A stretch of DNA of 33,378 bases. It comes from an uncultured bacterium. GTDB lineage: Bacteria; Bacteroidota; Bacteroidia; Sphingobacteriales; Sphingobacteriaceae. Shown piece after piece: positions 8,857 through 18,290 of the stretch. The stretch lies in the NCBI GenBank assembly GCA_903958995.1, contig CAJBVG010000111.1, positions 1 through 33,378 of the forward strand, written 5' to 3'. Within the stretch, counting starts at the first letter, position 1. Each line of letters begins with the position of its first letter. Position numbers and translations under genes: made by a program. Below the pieces are notes generated by a model that saw only the letters and a list, made by a program, of their open reading frames with translations, searched no databases and was not told where the DNA came from.

Positions 8857-8898
8857 GTATCGGGTAGCGAGTATCGGGTAATTAATTACGAGCTACGA
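8857..8898. repeat. Degenerate heptamer-periodic repeat (gtatcgg gtagcga gtatcgg gtaatta attacga gctacga)
   Basis: Six consecutive 7-nt units by eye; exact 10-nt direct repeat GTATCGGGTA at 8857-8866 and 8871-8880. Confidence 0.6.
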
Positions 8899-9199
8899 GC
8901 ACCAAACGTTCAACAACACGATTAGCCACCAAATGCTCATCCACAATTTCTGCTACATCACTTAATTGTACGTGTTGGTAGAATACACCTTCAGGGTAAA
9001 CGACTAAAACCGGACCATGGTCGCAAAGATCTAAGCATCCTGTTTTTTGCGTTCTAATTTCAACACTTAAGCCCTTCTCTTTAATAAGTTTCTTGAATTC
9101 ACTGATTAGCTCTAATCCATGTGCTTCTCCACAACTTGGTTTTGCTGCTCCCTCTGGACGTTGATTGGTACAAATAAATAGGTGTTTTTGATAAATCAT
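8882..9199 (-). CDS. Thioredoxin-like [2Fe-2S] ferredoxin domain protein
   Basis: 105 aa; KHLFICTNQRPEGAAKPSCGEAHG...KTGCLDLCDHGPVLVVYPEG: Cys-x12-Cys and Cys-x3-Cys ligand pattern. Confidence 0.85.
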   Translation of the reverse strand: MIYQKHLFICTNQRPEGAAKPSCGEAHGLELISEFKKLIKEKGLSVEIRTQKTGCLDLCDHGPVLVVYPEGVFYQHVQLSDVAEIVDEHLVANRVVERLVLVARN

Positions 9200-9253
9200 A
9201 TTGATAAAGATAATAAAACATTATGAGTTGTATCTTGTTTTAGTGGTAGATCT

Positions 9254-9274
9254 AAGACATAGGACTTGAGACTT
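9254..9274. repeat. Degenerate heptamer repeat (aagacat aggactt gagactt)
   Basis: Three consecutive 7-nt units in the intergenic region upstream of the TIGR01777 gene. Confidence 0.45.
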
Positions 9275-9298
9275 AGTATAAATAATTAAATACATAAG

Positions 9299-10201
9299 AT
9301 GGCTTCGATATTAATAAGTGGTGGAACGGGATTAATTGGCAAACAATTATCTAAGTTATTAAGAGAGAAAGGATATGTAGTTCGCATATTAAGTAGAAAG
9401 TCAAGCAATAATAATACTTTCATTCATTGGGATATTGATCAACAATACATTTCTGAGAATGCACTTATAGGTATAGACACTATAGTACATCTTGCCGGTG
9501 AAGGTATTGCGGATGGGAAATGGACAGATGAACGAAAAAAAGAGATTTTTGATAGCCGTGTGAACAGTACGAAGCTACTTTATTCTATACTCTCTAAAGG
9601 GAACCATCAAGTGAAGTCATTTATTTCTGCTTCTGCCGTAGGATACTACTCGGAGCAAGGAGAAAAAATGATGGTTGAAACAGATTCTGCCAATACTGAC
9701 TTTTTAGGGACTACTTGCTTAGCCTGGGAAAATGAAATGGATAAAATTTCTTCTCTCAACATCAGAATAGTAAAATTAAGAACAGGTATTGTATTGAGTC
9801 TTGTAGGAGGAGCTTTAAAGAAAATGATTTTACCATTTAAGTTTGGTTTAGGTTCAGCAATAGGCGATGGCAAACAATGGATGAGCTGGATTCACGAAAA
9901 AGATCTTTGCAAGATGTATGTATATGCTATTGAAAACGCAAAACTTACTGGTGCTTATAATGCTGTTGCACCAATACCAGTAAGGAACAAAGAGTTCAGT
10001 ATAGAATTAGCATCTGCATTAAAAAAACCATTTTGGTTTCCTAATGTTCCTAAATTTATGTTGCAATTATTATTTGGTGAAATGTCCATTGTTATTTTGG
10101 GTAGCACTAAAGCTAGTTCACAAAAAATTGAAGATGCAGGTTTTGAATTTCAATTTAGAACATTGGATAAATGTTTAAAAAATTTAGTGGAAAATAAATA
10201 A
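9299..10201 (+). CDS. TIGR01777-family NAD-dependent epimerase (SDR)
   Basis: ILISGGTGLIGKQLSKLLREKGYVVRILSR; HLAGEGIADGKWTDERKKEIFDSRV; ISASAVGYY; WMSWIHEKDL. Confidence 0.9.
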   Translation: MASILISGGTGLIGKQLSKLLREKGYVVRILSRKSSNNNTFIHWDIDQQYISENALIGIDTIVHLAGEGIADGKWTDERKKEIFDSRVNSTKLLYSILSKGNHQVKSFISASAVGYYSEQGEKMMVETDSANTDFLGTTCLAWENEMDKISSLNIRIVKLRTGIVLSLVGGALKKMILPFKFGLGSAIGDGKQWMSWIHEKDLCKMYVYAIENAKLTGAYNAVAPIPVRNKEFSIELASALKKPFWFPNVPKFMLQLLFGEMSIVILGSTKASSQKIEDAGFEFQFRTLDKCLKNLVENK

Positions 10202-11493
10202 TGAATATTTTTTGGTTTAGAAGAGATTTACGATTAGAAGATAATGCAGGTTTATACCATGCATTAAAATCAGGCGAAAAAGTTCAGTGTATATTTATAT
10301 TCGACAAAGTTATTTTAAATCAATTAGAGGATAAAGATGATGCAAGAGTAGAATTTATATTTGATCAAACACAAAGGTTAAAAAGTGAATTGCAAAATTT
10401 AGGCTCAGACCTTTGGATTTATCACTCTACACCAAACGAAGTGTTTAATAGCATCTCCAAAGATTATACCATCAAAGCTGTATATACTAATCACGATTAC
10501 GAGCCTTACGCTAAGAAAAGAGATTTAGAAATATTCGAGTTACTAGATAAAAAATCAATTGCATTTTATACTTATAAAGATCAGGTTATATTTGAGAAGG
10601 ATGAGATTTTAAAAGATGATGGCAAACCATACACCATTTTTACTCCCTATAAAAACAAGTGGTATAAAAAACTTACTGAATACTATCTTAAGAGTTACCC
10701 AACAGAAAAGTATTTTCAGCATCTAAATTCATCAGAAAATAAAATAAAAAACATTTCATTAGAAGAACTTGGGTTCGAACACAATGTCATATCTATTCCT
10801 CCGATAGAATACAAAAGCATACTTAAAGAATACCATCATAACAGAGATATTCCATCAATTAAAGGGACTTCGAAGATATCTATTCATTTAAGGTTTGGAA
10901 CAGTAAGCACACGAGAGCTTGCTAGGAATGCACAAGGTAAATCGGAAGTTTGGCTTAATGAATTAATATGGAGAGAATTCTATTTTATGATTCTTTGGCA
11001 TTTCCCACATGCTGAAAAAAAATCATTTAAACCTGCTTATGATAAAATTGTATGGCGGAATAACGAAGATGAATTTGCTCGTTGGTGTGAAGGGAAAACT
11101 GGCTACCCTATTGTAGATGCAGGGATGCGTGAACTTAATTCAACAGGTTTTATGCACAACCGAGTTCGAATGATTGTTGCTAGTTTTTTAATCAAGCATT
11201 TGTTAATAGACTGGCGATGGGGAGAAGCTTATTTCGCAAGAAAACTTCTCGACTTTGAATTATCATCAAATAATGGAGGATGGCAATGGGCAAGCAGTAG
11301 TGGCTGTGATGCAGCGCCGTATTTCAGAATATTCAATCCATACGAGCAAACGAAAAGGTTTGATCCAGAATTAAAATACATTAGGAAATGGGTTCCGGAA
11401 TTTCAAGAGTTAAACTATCCTGCTCCTATCGTAGATCATAAGTTTGCTAGAGAACGATGCTTATTAGTTTATAAGAATGCTTTATCAAATTAA
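10201..11493 (+). CDS. Cryptochrome/photolyase family protein, probable class I CPD photolyase
   Basis: NIFWFRRDLRLEDNAGLYHAL; IWREFYFMILWHFP; CEGKTGYPIVDAGMRELNSTGFMHNRVRMIVASFL; NNGGWQWASSSGCDAAPYFRIFNP. Start overlaps the upstream stop (TAATG). Confidence 0.92.
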   Translation: MNIFWFRRDLRLEDNAGLYHALKSGEKVQCIFIFDKVILNQLEDKDDARVEFIFDQTQRLKSELQNLGSDLWIYHSTPNEVFNSISKDYTIKAVYTNHDYEPYAKKRDLEIFELLDKKSIAFYTYKDQVIFEKDEILKDDGKPYTIFTPYKNKWYKKLTEYYLKSYPTEKYFQHLNSSENKIKNISLEELGFEHNVISIPPIEYKSILKEYHHNRDIPSIKGTSKISIHLRFGTVSTRELARNAQGKSEVWLNELIWREFYFMILWHFPHAEKKSFKPAYDKIVWRNNEDEFARWCEGKTGYPIVDAGMRELNSTGFMHNRVRMIVASFLIKHLLIDWRWGEAYFARKLLDFELSSNNGGWQWASSSGCDAAPYFRIFNPYEQTKRFDPELKYIRKWVPEFQELNYPAPIVDHKFARERCLLVYKNALSN

Positions 11494-12044
11494 TTTTTAT
11501 TGATTAATGAATAAATCAAGCAATCAATATATTCTCCATTCCAAAAATCACTTTCTTTTAAATGCCCTTCTTTAACAAATCCAGCACGCTCAATGACATT
11601 GATAGAGGGAGTGTTTCTAGGATCAATTATTGCTTCAATAGAATGAAAACCGATCTCATGAAATGCAAAACGAATCATCTCCTTCAACGCTTCATGAACA
11701 TAGCCATTCCCTTTATGGTCGGGATCTAATATGTAGCCCACTTCAGTTCTATTAGCATGCCACTTTGTGCGATAAAAGCCAATAGACCCAATGAACTTAT
11801 TTGTTTGTTTAAGAGCTATCGCAAAATTGATCATCTCCCCTTTTTCATATAATTCTTCACCAACGTTAAAGAAATCTATAATCTCTTGTTCTGTTTTCGA
11901 TAAAGGTCGAGGGATGTAACGCATTACTTCTGGATTCGATCTTAACTTTAAAAAACCAGCAACATCATCGTTGCTGATTTGTCTTAGTATTAAACGTTCC
12001 GTAATAAGTTCAGGAAATTTATCAAGTGGAAATACTGCCTCCAT
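11490..12044 (-). CDS. GNAT-family N-acetyltransferase (RimJ/RimL-like)
   Basis: TERLILRQISNDDVAGFLKLRSNPEVMRYI; FIGSIGFYRTKWHANRTEVGYILDPDHKGNGYVHEAL; NTPSINVIERAGFVKEGHL. Stop overlaps the photolyase stop by 4 nt (convergent). Confidence 0.9.
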   Translation of the reverse strand: MEAVFPLDKFPELITERLILRQISNDDVAGFLKLRSNPEVMRYIPRPLSKTEQEIIDFFNVGEELYEKGEMINFAIALKQTNKFIGSIGFYRTKWHANRTEVGYILDPDHKGNGYVHEALKEMIRFAFHEIGFHSIEAIIDPRNTPSINVIERAGFVKEGHLKESDFWNGEYIDCLIYSLINKN

Positions 12045-12454
12045 TATTTTTTAGGAGTAGTGGCTGTTACTAAATACCCTAGTATTAGTTTTTCTCCTGT
12101 CTCATCAACAAAATCAGTAAACTTCAAATTGTATTGAATAACCATTGGGGGTACCATCTTCTCCCAAACAGCTGTTGGAAAAGACATAGGATTCTTTAAC
12201 TCATGGCATGAGTTACATTTTGATTCATACAAAGTTTTTCCTTTTACGTATTCTGCATATCGAAAATCTTTAACTGTTGAAGAAAAGTCGGCTTCTGTCA
12301 TTACTGGAGCTTTGCCAACAGCCGGACTAAAAGAATTTGTAATCTTTGCAACTGGCGCTGCAGGTGGAGCAGGAGGCGCTGATACCGTTGCAACTTTTTT
12401 ACTTGAACAAGCTACAATAAAAATCAATGCAGCTAGATATATTATTTTTTTCAT
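12044..12454 (-). CDS. Monohaem cytochrome c-like lipoprotein
   Basis: From the internal ATG at 12454 (MKKIIYLAALIFIVAC, lipobox); Ala/Pro-rich linker; CNSCH haem motif. The track's 12490 start is an ATT codon and less likely. Confidence 0.82.
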   Translation of the reverse strand: MKKIIYLAALIFIVACSSKKVATVSAPPAPPAAPVAKITNSFSPAVGKAPVMTEADFSSTVKDFRYAEYVKGKTLYESKCNSCHELKNPMSFPTAVWEKMVPPMVIQYNLKFTDFVDETGEKLILGYLVTATTPKK

Positions 12455-12516
12455 AGGGTGTAATTTGTAGCAATTTAATAAAAAAAACAATTTACAAGAA
12501 CCTATGCGTAATAATC

Positions 12517-13944
12517 TTATAGCTTAGAAGCAATTCTATTGATCATCCCATTAAAAATAAAAGCATGGAATGGCAGTACTGAATACCAGTACAATCTACC
12601 TAAAAGACCTAATGGCCTAAAAGTAGCGGTTTGCGTAAGTATATTATTTTTGTCGATTTTAAATTCTAACCAAGCTTCACCAGGGAGTTTCATCTCAGCA
12701 TATAATAGCAATCGCTTTTCTTGTTTATCAGCTAAAAGAACTCTCCAAAAGTCAAGTGCGTCTCCAGAAACAATTTCAGTATCGCTTTTTCTACCTCGCC
12801 TCATTCCTACTCCCCCAAACAATTGATCCATAATTCCTCTAATTTCCCAGAGCCAATTCGCATAAAACCATCCTCTTTTTCCACCAATAGACCATATTTT
12901 TTGTAATGCCGAATTTAAATCTTCCACTTTAATCGTACGAACATCTTTAAAACAACCATTTACTGGCACTTCTATAAATTTCGAGAATCCTTCATTAAAT
13001 ATTGTACTCGTTTGAGCATCTTTCCAACTCGACAACACTTGATTTTGCTCAATTTTATCAAAAGCTAGTTTAATCGAGCTATCATAATCAATTAGATTTA
13101 TACCTAGTAAAGCTGTTAAATTATTTGGCTTGCACGTCACATCAACTTTCATGCTATTAACTAAATTCTTTGCAAGCGCATAAGAAGTAGCTGTAACGAA
13201 ATACAACCAATAAGACGATATTCTTGGAGTCATAACAGGAACTATTACAATCCTTCTCTTCAATCCTCTGATTTTTGCAAATCTCAATAGCATTTCCTTA
13301 TAACTTAATATTTCTGGACCACCAATATCATAACTATTATTATAGGTTTCTGATCTTCCAATTACACCAACAGCAAATTCAACAACATTACGAATAGCAA
13401 TAGGTTGGCATTTTGTTTTTAACCAACGAGGGGTAATCATGAAAGGTAATTTCTCTACGATATCTCGAATGATTTCAAACGAGGCACTCCCAGAGCCTAG
13501 TATTATTCCAGCTTTTAATGTAGTTAATGCAAAAGTAGAATCAGACAAAATTGTTTCTACATTCTTGCGAGAAGATAAATGTTTTGATAGTTCATCAGCA
13601 TTACTTATGCCGCTCAAGTAAATCACTTGTTTAGCATTCGTTTGCTCAATACTTTTTTTGAAATTAGTTGCACAAATTTCTTCCATACTTTCAAAGTCAC
13701 CTGTTTGAGTCGACATAGAATGTATGAGGTAATAAGCAACGTCAATATCTTTTGGAATTACCTGAAGACTTTTCTCATTTAAGAAATCTGCTTCTATGAC
13801 AGTAAGGTTTGAGTTCAAATAATTTTTTCGATTAAACCTATTCGAGTCCCTTACACAACATACTACCTCATGGCCATTGTCTAGCAATACAGGCAATATT
13901 CGTTGGGCTATATAACCCGTTACACCGGTAAGTAGTATTTTCAT
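12517..13944 (-). CDS. SDR-family NAD(P)-binding protein with C-terminal DUF2867-like domain
   Basis: MKILLTGVTGYIAQRILPVLLDNGHEVVCCVRD; YLIHSMS; C-terminal ...FWRVLLADKQEKRLLLYAEMKLPGEAWLEFKI...ATFRPLGLLGRLYWYSVLPFHAFIF. Confidence 0.86.
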   Translation of the reverse strand: MKILLTGVTGYIAQRILPVLLDNGHEVVCCVRDSNRFNRKNYLNSNLTVIEADFLNEKSLQVIPKDIDVAYYLIHSMSTQTGDFESMEEICATNFKKSIEQTNAKQVIYLSGISNADELSKHLSSRKNVETILSDSTFALTTLKAGIILGSGSASFEIIRDIVEKLPFMITPRWLKTKCQPIAIRNVVEFAVGVIGRSETYNNSYDIGGPEILSYKEMLLRFAKIRGLKRRIVIVPVMTPRISSYWLYFVTATSYALAKNLVNSMKVDVTCKPNNLTALLGINLIDYDSSIKLAFDKIEQNQVLSSWKDAQTSTIFNEGFSKFIEVPVNGCFKDVRTIKVEDLNSALQKIWSIGGKRGWFYANWLWEIRGIMDQLFGGVGMRRGRKSDTEIVSGDALDFWRVLLADKQEKRLLLYAEMKLPGEAWLEFKIDKNNILTQTATFRPLGLLGRLYWYSVLPFHAFIFNGMINRIASKL

Positions 13945-13951
13945 TTATGAT

Positions 13952-14221
13952 TTATCGTTTACTGATTTTATTTAAGGAGATGCTACGTTGTAATGTACAT
14001 TTAAATCTATCAATATCTGAATTGCGCTTGTGGGCATGCTTTTGACTAACTCCACTATTTACACGTTTTCTCCAAAGGTTAAAGCTAGAGCGTTTAAGTT
14101 CCTTTCGCATTAGCGAGATGACATTTGCTTCAGTAAAACCAAATTGAAATTCAATGGCCTCGAATGGGGTTCTATCTTCCCAAGCCATTTCAATGATTCT
14201 GTCGATATCCTTATCTTCCAT
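13952..14221 (-). CDS. TIGR03643-like small protein of unknown function
   Basis: 89 aa: MEDKDIDRIIEMAWEDRTPFEAIEFQFGFTEANVISLMRKELKRSSFNLWRKRVNSGVSQKH, matching my memory of this Trp/Met-containing family. Confidence 0.75.
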   Translation of the reverse strand: MEDKDIDRIIEMAWEDRTPFEAIEFQFGFTEANVISLMRKELKRSSFNLWRKRVNSGVSQKHAHKRNSDIDRFKCTLQRSISLNKISKR

Positions 14222-14279
14222 GAATTCGGTTTACATTAATAACCGATATTCATGGAAAATGTTTGAATTTGAATACCTA

Positions 14280-15206
14280 TTAACGCTTTGTACTTTCGAC
14301 TAAAGCCTTAATTCCTGCTTTTGGGGTAGTTGCAGAAATTCCAAATCGTTTCTCGAATTTCGAACTATCAAAAATATAATCTTGATTATATTGATACATC
14401 ATTTCCGGAAATTCCTTCATCATTGGAATAAATAGCCCAAGTATATTAATCAACCAAACAGGAACCATTTGAATTTTCGATTCCACTTTTAACTCATCGG
14501 CAATTAATTGAATCCATTGAGCATTCGTTAGTTTCTCTGACGTAGTTGGAACATGCCAAACTTGATTGTAAGCATCTGGAGTATTTCCAAGTAATGCTGT
14601 AGCCATGGCGGCATCTGGAGTATAGGTATAAGTGTGGATTTTATTTACATCACCAAAAGCTTGTGCTTTTTTGCCTTTCAATAAATTTTCAAGCACCATA
14701 AGATTTAAGGCACTGGTTTTATTTTCTGGACCATAAAAATCAGCAGACCTTGCGATAAGTGCAGTAAGTGAACCGTTATCCACTTCCTTCATTATCATCT
14801 CGTGCAATTCTTGTCTTACCACTCCTTTTTTGCTTGGTGCATTAATTGCAGTAGATTCTGTCATGTGAGGAATAGCTGACTGATCATACATGTATACATT
14901 ATCAAAGAATACAAGTTTTGATTTGTGTTTTTTGCATGCATTAATTACTGCTTCGAGAAAACGAGGCCATGTTTTTTGCCATACACTCAACTTATACTCG
15001 AAGCCTATCACTACATAAACAACTTCACTACCTTCAATGGCTTTGTCGAGTTGCGATAGATCATTCGCATCCATCGGATAAAGTTCATCCGTTGAATTAA
15101 CTTTCTTCGGATTTCTACTGACTAAACGAATATTATCCGTAAATTTTTTTAATTCTTTTGCTAATGGCGCTCCAATTGCGCCGCCTGAGCCTAGTATTGT
15201 TTGCAT
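14280..15206 (-). CDS. NAD(P)-dependent epimerase/NmrA-like SDR
   Basis: N-terminal nucleotide-binding ILGSGGAIGAPLAKELKK; VYVVIGFEY; VFFDNVYMYDQ; 308 aa. Confidence 0.8.
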   Translation of the reverse strand: MQTILGSGGAIGAPLAKELKKFTDNIRLVSRNPKKVNSTDELYPMDANDLSQLDKAIEGSEVVYVVIGFEYKLSVWQKTWPRFLEAVINACKKHKSKLVFFDNVYMYDQSAIPHMTESTAINAPSKKGVVRQELHEMIMKEVDNGSLTALIARSADFYGPENKTSALNLMVLENLLKGKKAQAFGDVNKIHTYTYTPDAAMATALLGNTPDAYNQVWHVPTTSEKLTNAQWIQLIADELKVESKIQMVPVWLINILGLFIPMMKEFPEMMYQYNQDYIFDSSKFEKRFGISATTPKAGIKALVESTKR

Positions 15207-15303
15207 GAGAGAGATAAGTATAATTGATAATTGAAATTACAAAATAAAACTAAACTCGTTAAACATTAACAATAATAATACTCAATATAAAGTACTTGGT
15301 AAT

Positions 15304-17094
15304 CTAAAAGCAATACTTATTCTCTTCGATTAATTTCTTAGCAATACGTTGACGAGCTTCTTTTAAATTCATTGGTTCAATCTTCGTAAATCTACGAAGA
15401 CCCATCAGCATCATGCGTTGTTCATCACCTTCTGCAAAAGAGTTGATGGCTTCTTTGCCTTGTATGTATGCTTTATCGAGCGACTCGTGTAGATACACTC
15501 TAGCCATATCAATCTGCAATGCCACTTCAGCTTCAGAATGTATTGATGCTAATTTTTCAGCACGCAATAATGCACTTTCTGCGATGTAAACTAAGCTTGC
15601 CATATCAGCAATATTCATGAGTATCTCTTGCTCTTTCGCTAAAGTCATCATGAATTTTTGCACCGCTGATCCTGCAACCATTAATGTTGCTTTCTTTAAA
15701 TTTAGTAATGCCTTTTTCTCTTTCGCAAAAAATCCATCATCCTCTGCTCCGAAATCTGGAATCTCCATTAACTCTTTAGCAACATTCATTGCTGGCGTCA
15801 TTAAATCTAATTCCCCTTTCATCGCACGCTTCAACATCATATCTACTGTGAGTAATCTGTTAATTTCATTGGTGCCTTCGAATATTCTATTGATACGCGC
15901 ATCACGGTAAGCTCTATCCATTGGAGCCTCTGCTGAGTAACCCATACCTCCATAAATTTGAACTCCTTCATCGACTACATAATCCAAGGTTTCCGAGCCG
16001 TATACTTTTAGTACCGCACATTCTACCGCGTATTGTTCTGTACTTTTCAATTTCGCTTTCCCCGAATCCATTCCACCAGCTACTAATGCATCATAGGCAT
16101 CGTCGATATTCTGACCTGCACGATAAGCCGCAGCTTCTGTACACCAAATTTTAGTCGCCATCTCTGCTAACTTATATCGTATAGCACCGTATTTAGAAAT
16201 TGGAATATTAAACTGTATTCTTTCGTTCGAATAATTAATGGCTTTACTAGTTACTTCTTTACAAGCTCCAATAGCTGATGCACATAATTTTATTCTACCA
16301 ATATTTAAAATATTTACAGCAATCTTAAATCCATTTTGTCTTTCTGATAATAAATTTTCTACTGGAACTTTACAATCGTTAAAAAATACTTGTCGTGTTG
16401 ATGACCCTTTAATTCCCATTTTATGTTCTTCGGGATTCATCGTAATTCCTCCGAAAGATTTTTCAATAATGAAGGCTGATAAATTTTCATCATCATCTAT
16501 TTTCGCAAATACAGTAAACACATCTGCAAAACCTGCATTGGTAATCCACATTTTTTGCCCGTTGATGATGTAATGTTTTCCATCTTCCGATAATTTTGCT
16601 TTTGTTTTCCCTGAGTTAGCATCCGAACCTGCATTCGGTTCAGTTAAGCAATATGCGGCTTTCCATTCTCCACTCGCTAGCTTCGGAATGTACTTCGCTT
16701 TTTGTTCTTCGTTACCATAATACAAAATTGGCAAGGTGCCAATACCTGTATGTGCTGATAAAGCTACCGCGAATGAATGTCCTGCTCCAACTTTTTCAGT
16801 AACAAGCATCGATGAATTAAAATCTTTACCGAAACCACCATATACCTCAGGCACTGAAACTCCTAATAAACCAAGCTCTCCAGCTTTATTCATTAAGCTT
16901 TCCATTAATCCTTCTTCCTGACTATCGATTCTATCGAGATTCGGATTCACTTCTGCTTCTAAAAAATCCACACAAGTTTGAGCAATCATTTTTTGCTCTT
17001 CAGTCCATTCTTCTGGTATAAAAATATCTTGAGCTAACGTTTCTTTAATTAGAAACTCTCCGCCTTTTGTTAGTGTTTTATCTGTAGTTGCCAT
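15304..17094 (-). CDS. fadE: Acyl-CoA dehydrogenase, about 600-aa FadE-type (extended C-terminus)
   Basis: YCLTEPNAGSDANSGKTKA; MWITNAGFADVFTVFAKI; YGGMGYSAEAPMDRAYRDARINRIFEGTNEINRLL. Confidence 0.9.
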   Translation of the reverse strand: MATTDKTLTKGGEFLIKETLAQDIFIPEEWTEEQKMIAQTCVDFLEAEVNPNLDRIDSQEEGLMESLMNKAGELGLLGVSVPEVYGGFGKDFNSSMLVTEKVGAGHSFAVALSAHTGIGTLPILYYGNEEQKAKYIPKLASGEWKAAYCLTEPNAGSDANSGKTKAKLSEDGKHYIINGQKMWITNAGFADVFTVFAKIDDDENLSAFIIEKSFGGITMNPEEHKMGIKGSSTRQVFFNDCKVPVENLLSERQNGFKIAVNILNIGRIKLCASAIGACKEVTSKAINYSNERIQFNIPISKYGAIRYKLAEMATKIWCTEAAAYRAGQNIDDAYDALVAGGMDSGKAKLKSTEQYAVECAVLKVYGSETLDYVVDEGVQIYGGMGYSAEAPMDRAYRDARINRIFEGTNEINRLLTVDMMLKRAMKGELDLMTPAMNVAKELMEIPDFGAEDDGFFAKEKKALLNLKKATLMVAGSAVQKFMMTLAKEQEILMNIADMASLVYIAESALLRAEKLASIHSEAEVALQIDMARVYLHESLDKAYIQGKEAINSFAEGDEQRMMLMGLRRFTKIEPMNLKEARQRIAKKLIEENKYCF

Positions 17095-17110
17095 ATTATT
17101 GTATTAAGTA

Positions 17111-18289
17111 TTATAGTATTTCAAAAATTCCTGCCGCACCTTGACCCGCACCAACGCACATCGTCACCATTCCATATTTATTATTTCTTCTTCGCATTTC
17201 ACCAAAAAGTTGTACACTAAGTTTTGCACCTGAGCAACCCAATGGATGCCCTAATGCTATTGCTCCACCGTTCACATTGACGATATCTTGATTCAATCCC
17301 AATGTTCTTATTACCGCTAATGATTGTGATGCAAATGCTTCGTTCAATTCAATTAATTCGATGTCGGCTAATTTCATGTTTGCTGCTTTCAATGCCATTG
17401 GTATTGCTTCCACAGGACCAATACCCATAATTCTTGGAGGTACACCTGCAACAGAATAAGAAACTAATTTTGCGATAGGTTTTACATTTAATCGTTTCAG
17501 CATTTCTTCTGATACAACTAAAACAAAAGCAGCACCATCTGACGTTTGAGAAGAGTTACCAGCAGTAACCGATCCACCTGCATCAAACACCGGTTTTAAC
17601 TTTGCTAATTTTTGAATATCAGTATCGGCACGTGGACCTTCATCTGTATCAAAAACAGTTGTACGTGTTTTCTTTTTACCATTCGCATCAAGATATATTT
17701 CTTCAATATTGATAGGAACAATCCCATCTTTAAATCGACCTTCATTTATGGCTGCAACTGCTTTTTGATGTGATGCAAATGAGAACGCATCTTGATCTTC
17801 TCGTGATACATTATATTCTTTAGCAACAGCTTCAGCTGTTAAGCCCATTCCCCAATAGTAATCAGGATTGTTTTTCGCAACTTCATAATTGGGTACAACT
17901 TTCCATCCACCAAAAGGAATTGGCGACATGGTTTCAACACCACCTGCAATAATACAATGCGACATGCCTGCACGAATTTTAGCCGTTGCTATAGCAATGG
18001 TTTCTAAACCCGATGCACAATAACGATTAACAGTCATGCCCGGGACCTTATCCGTTTTTAATCCCATCAAGGAAATCATTCTTCCTATGTTTAAGCCTTG
18101 CTCCGCTTCAGGTGTAGCGTTACCAACAATCACATCATCTATCCACTCTTTTTCTAATTGAGGGAATTCTAACATCATATGTGAAATCACATCCGATGCT
18201 AAATCATCCGGACGATAAAAACGCAGTTTACCACGAGGGGCTTTCCCTACTGCTGAACGATATCCTGCAATTATATAAGCTTCTTTCAT
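17111..18289 (-). CDS. fadA: Acetyl-CoA C-acyltransferase (thiolase)
   Basis: VNRYCASGLETIAIA (acylating Cys), ELNEAFASQSLAV, NVNGGAIALGHPLGCSGAK, MVTMCVGAGQGAAGIFE. Confidence 0.93.
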   Translation of the reverse strand: MKEAYIIAGYRSAVGKAPRGKLRFYRPDDLASDVISHMMLEFPQLEKEWIDDVIVGNATPEAEQGLNIGRMISLMGLKTDKVPGMTVNRYCASGLETIAIATAKIRAGMSHCIIAGGVETMSPIPFGGWKVVPNYEVAKNNPDYYWGMGLTAEAVAKEYNVSREDQDAFSFASHQKAVAAINEGRFKDGIVPINIEEIYLDANGKKKTRTTVFDTDEGPRADTDIQKLAKLKPVFDAGGSVTAGNSSQTSDGAAFVLVVSEEMLKRLNVKPIAKLVSYSVAGVPPRIMGIGPVEAIPMALKAANMKLADIELIELNEAFASQSLAVIRTLGLNQDIVNVNGGAIALGHPLGCSGAKLSVQLFGEMRRRNNKYGMVTMCVGAGQGAAGIFEIL

Positions 18290-18290
18290 A

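Noticed and set aside
10201-11493. Possible CRY-DASH
   Set aside because: C-terminal motifs (NNGGWQWASSSGCDAAPYFRIFNP) fit class I photolyases better; DASH-specific features not seen.
12044-12490. ATT-initiated 148-aa version of the cytochrome gene
   Set aside because: The internal ATG at 12454 gives a clean lipoprotein signal; the upstream 12 residues are implausible.
12539-13621. Plus-strand ORFs opposite the SDR-DUF2867 gene
   Set aside because: Antisense shadow ORFs without domain support.
15617-16921. Four plus-strand ORFs (97, 77, 111 and 61 aa) opposite the acyl-CoA dehydrogenase
   Set aside because: All antisense to a well-conserved enzyme gene; no independent start or domain evidence.
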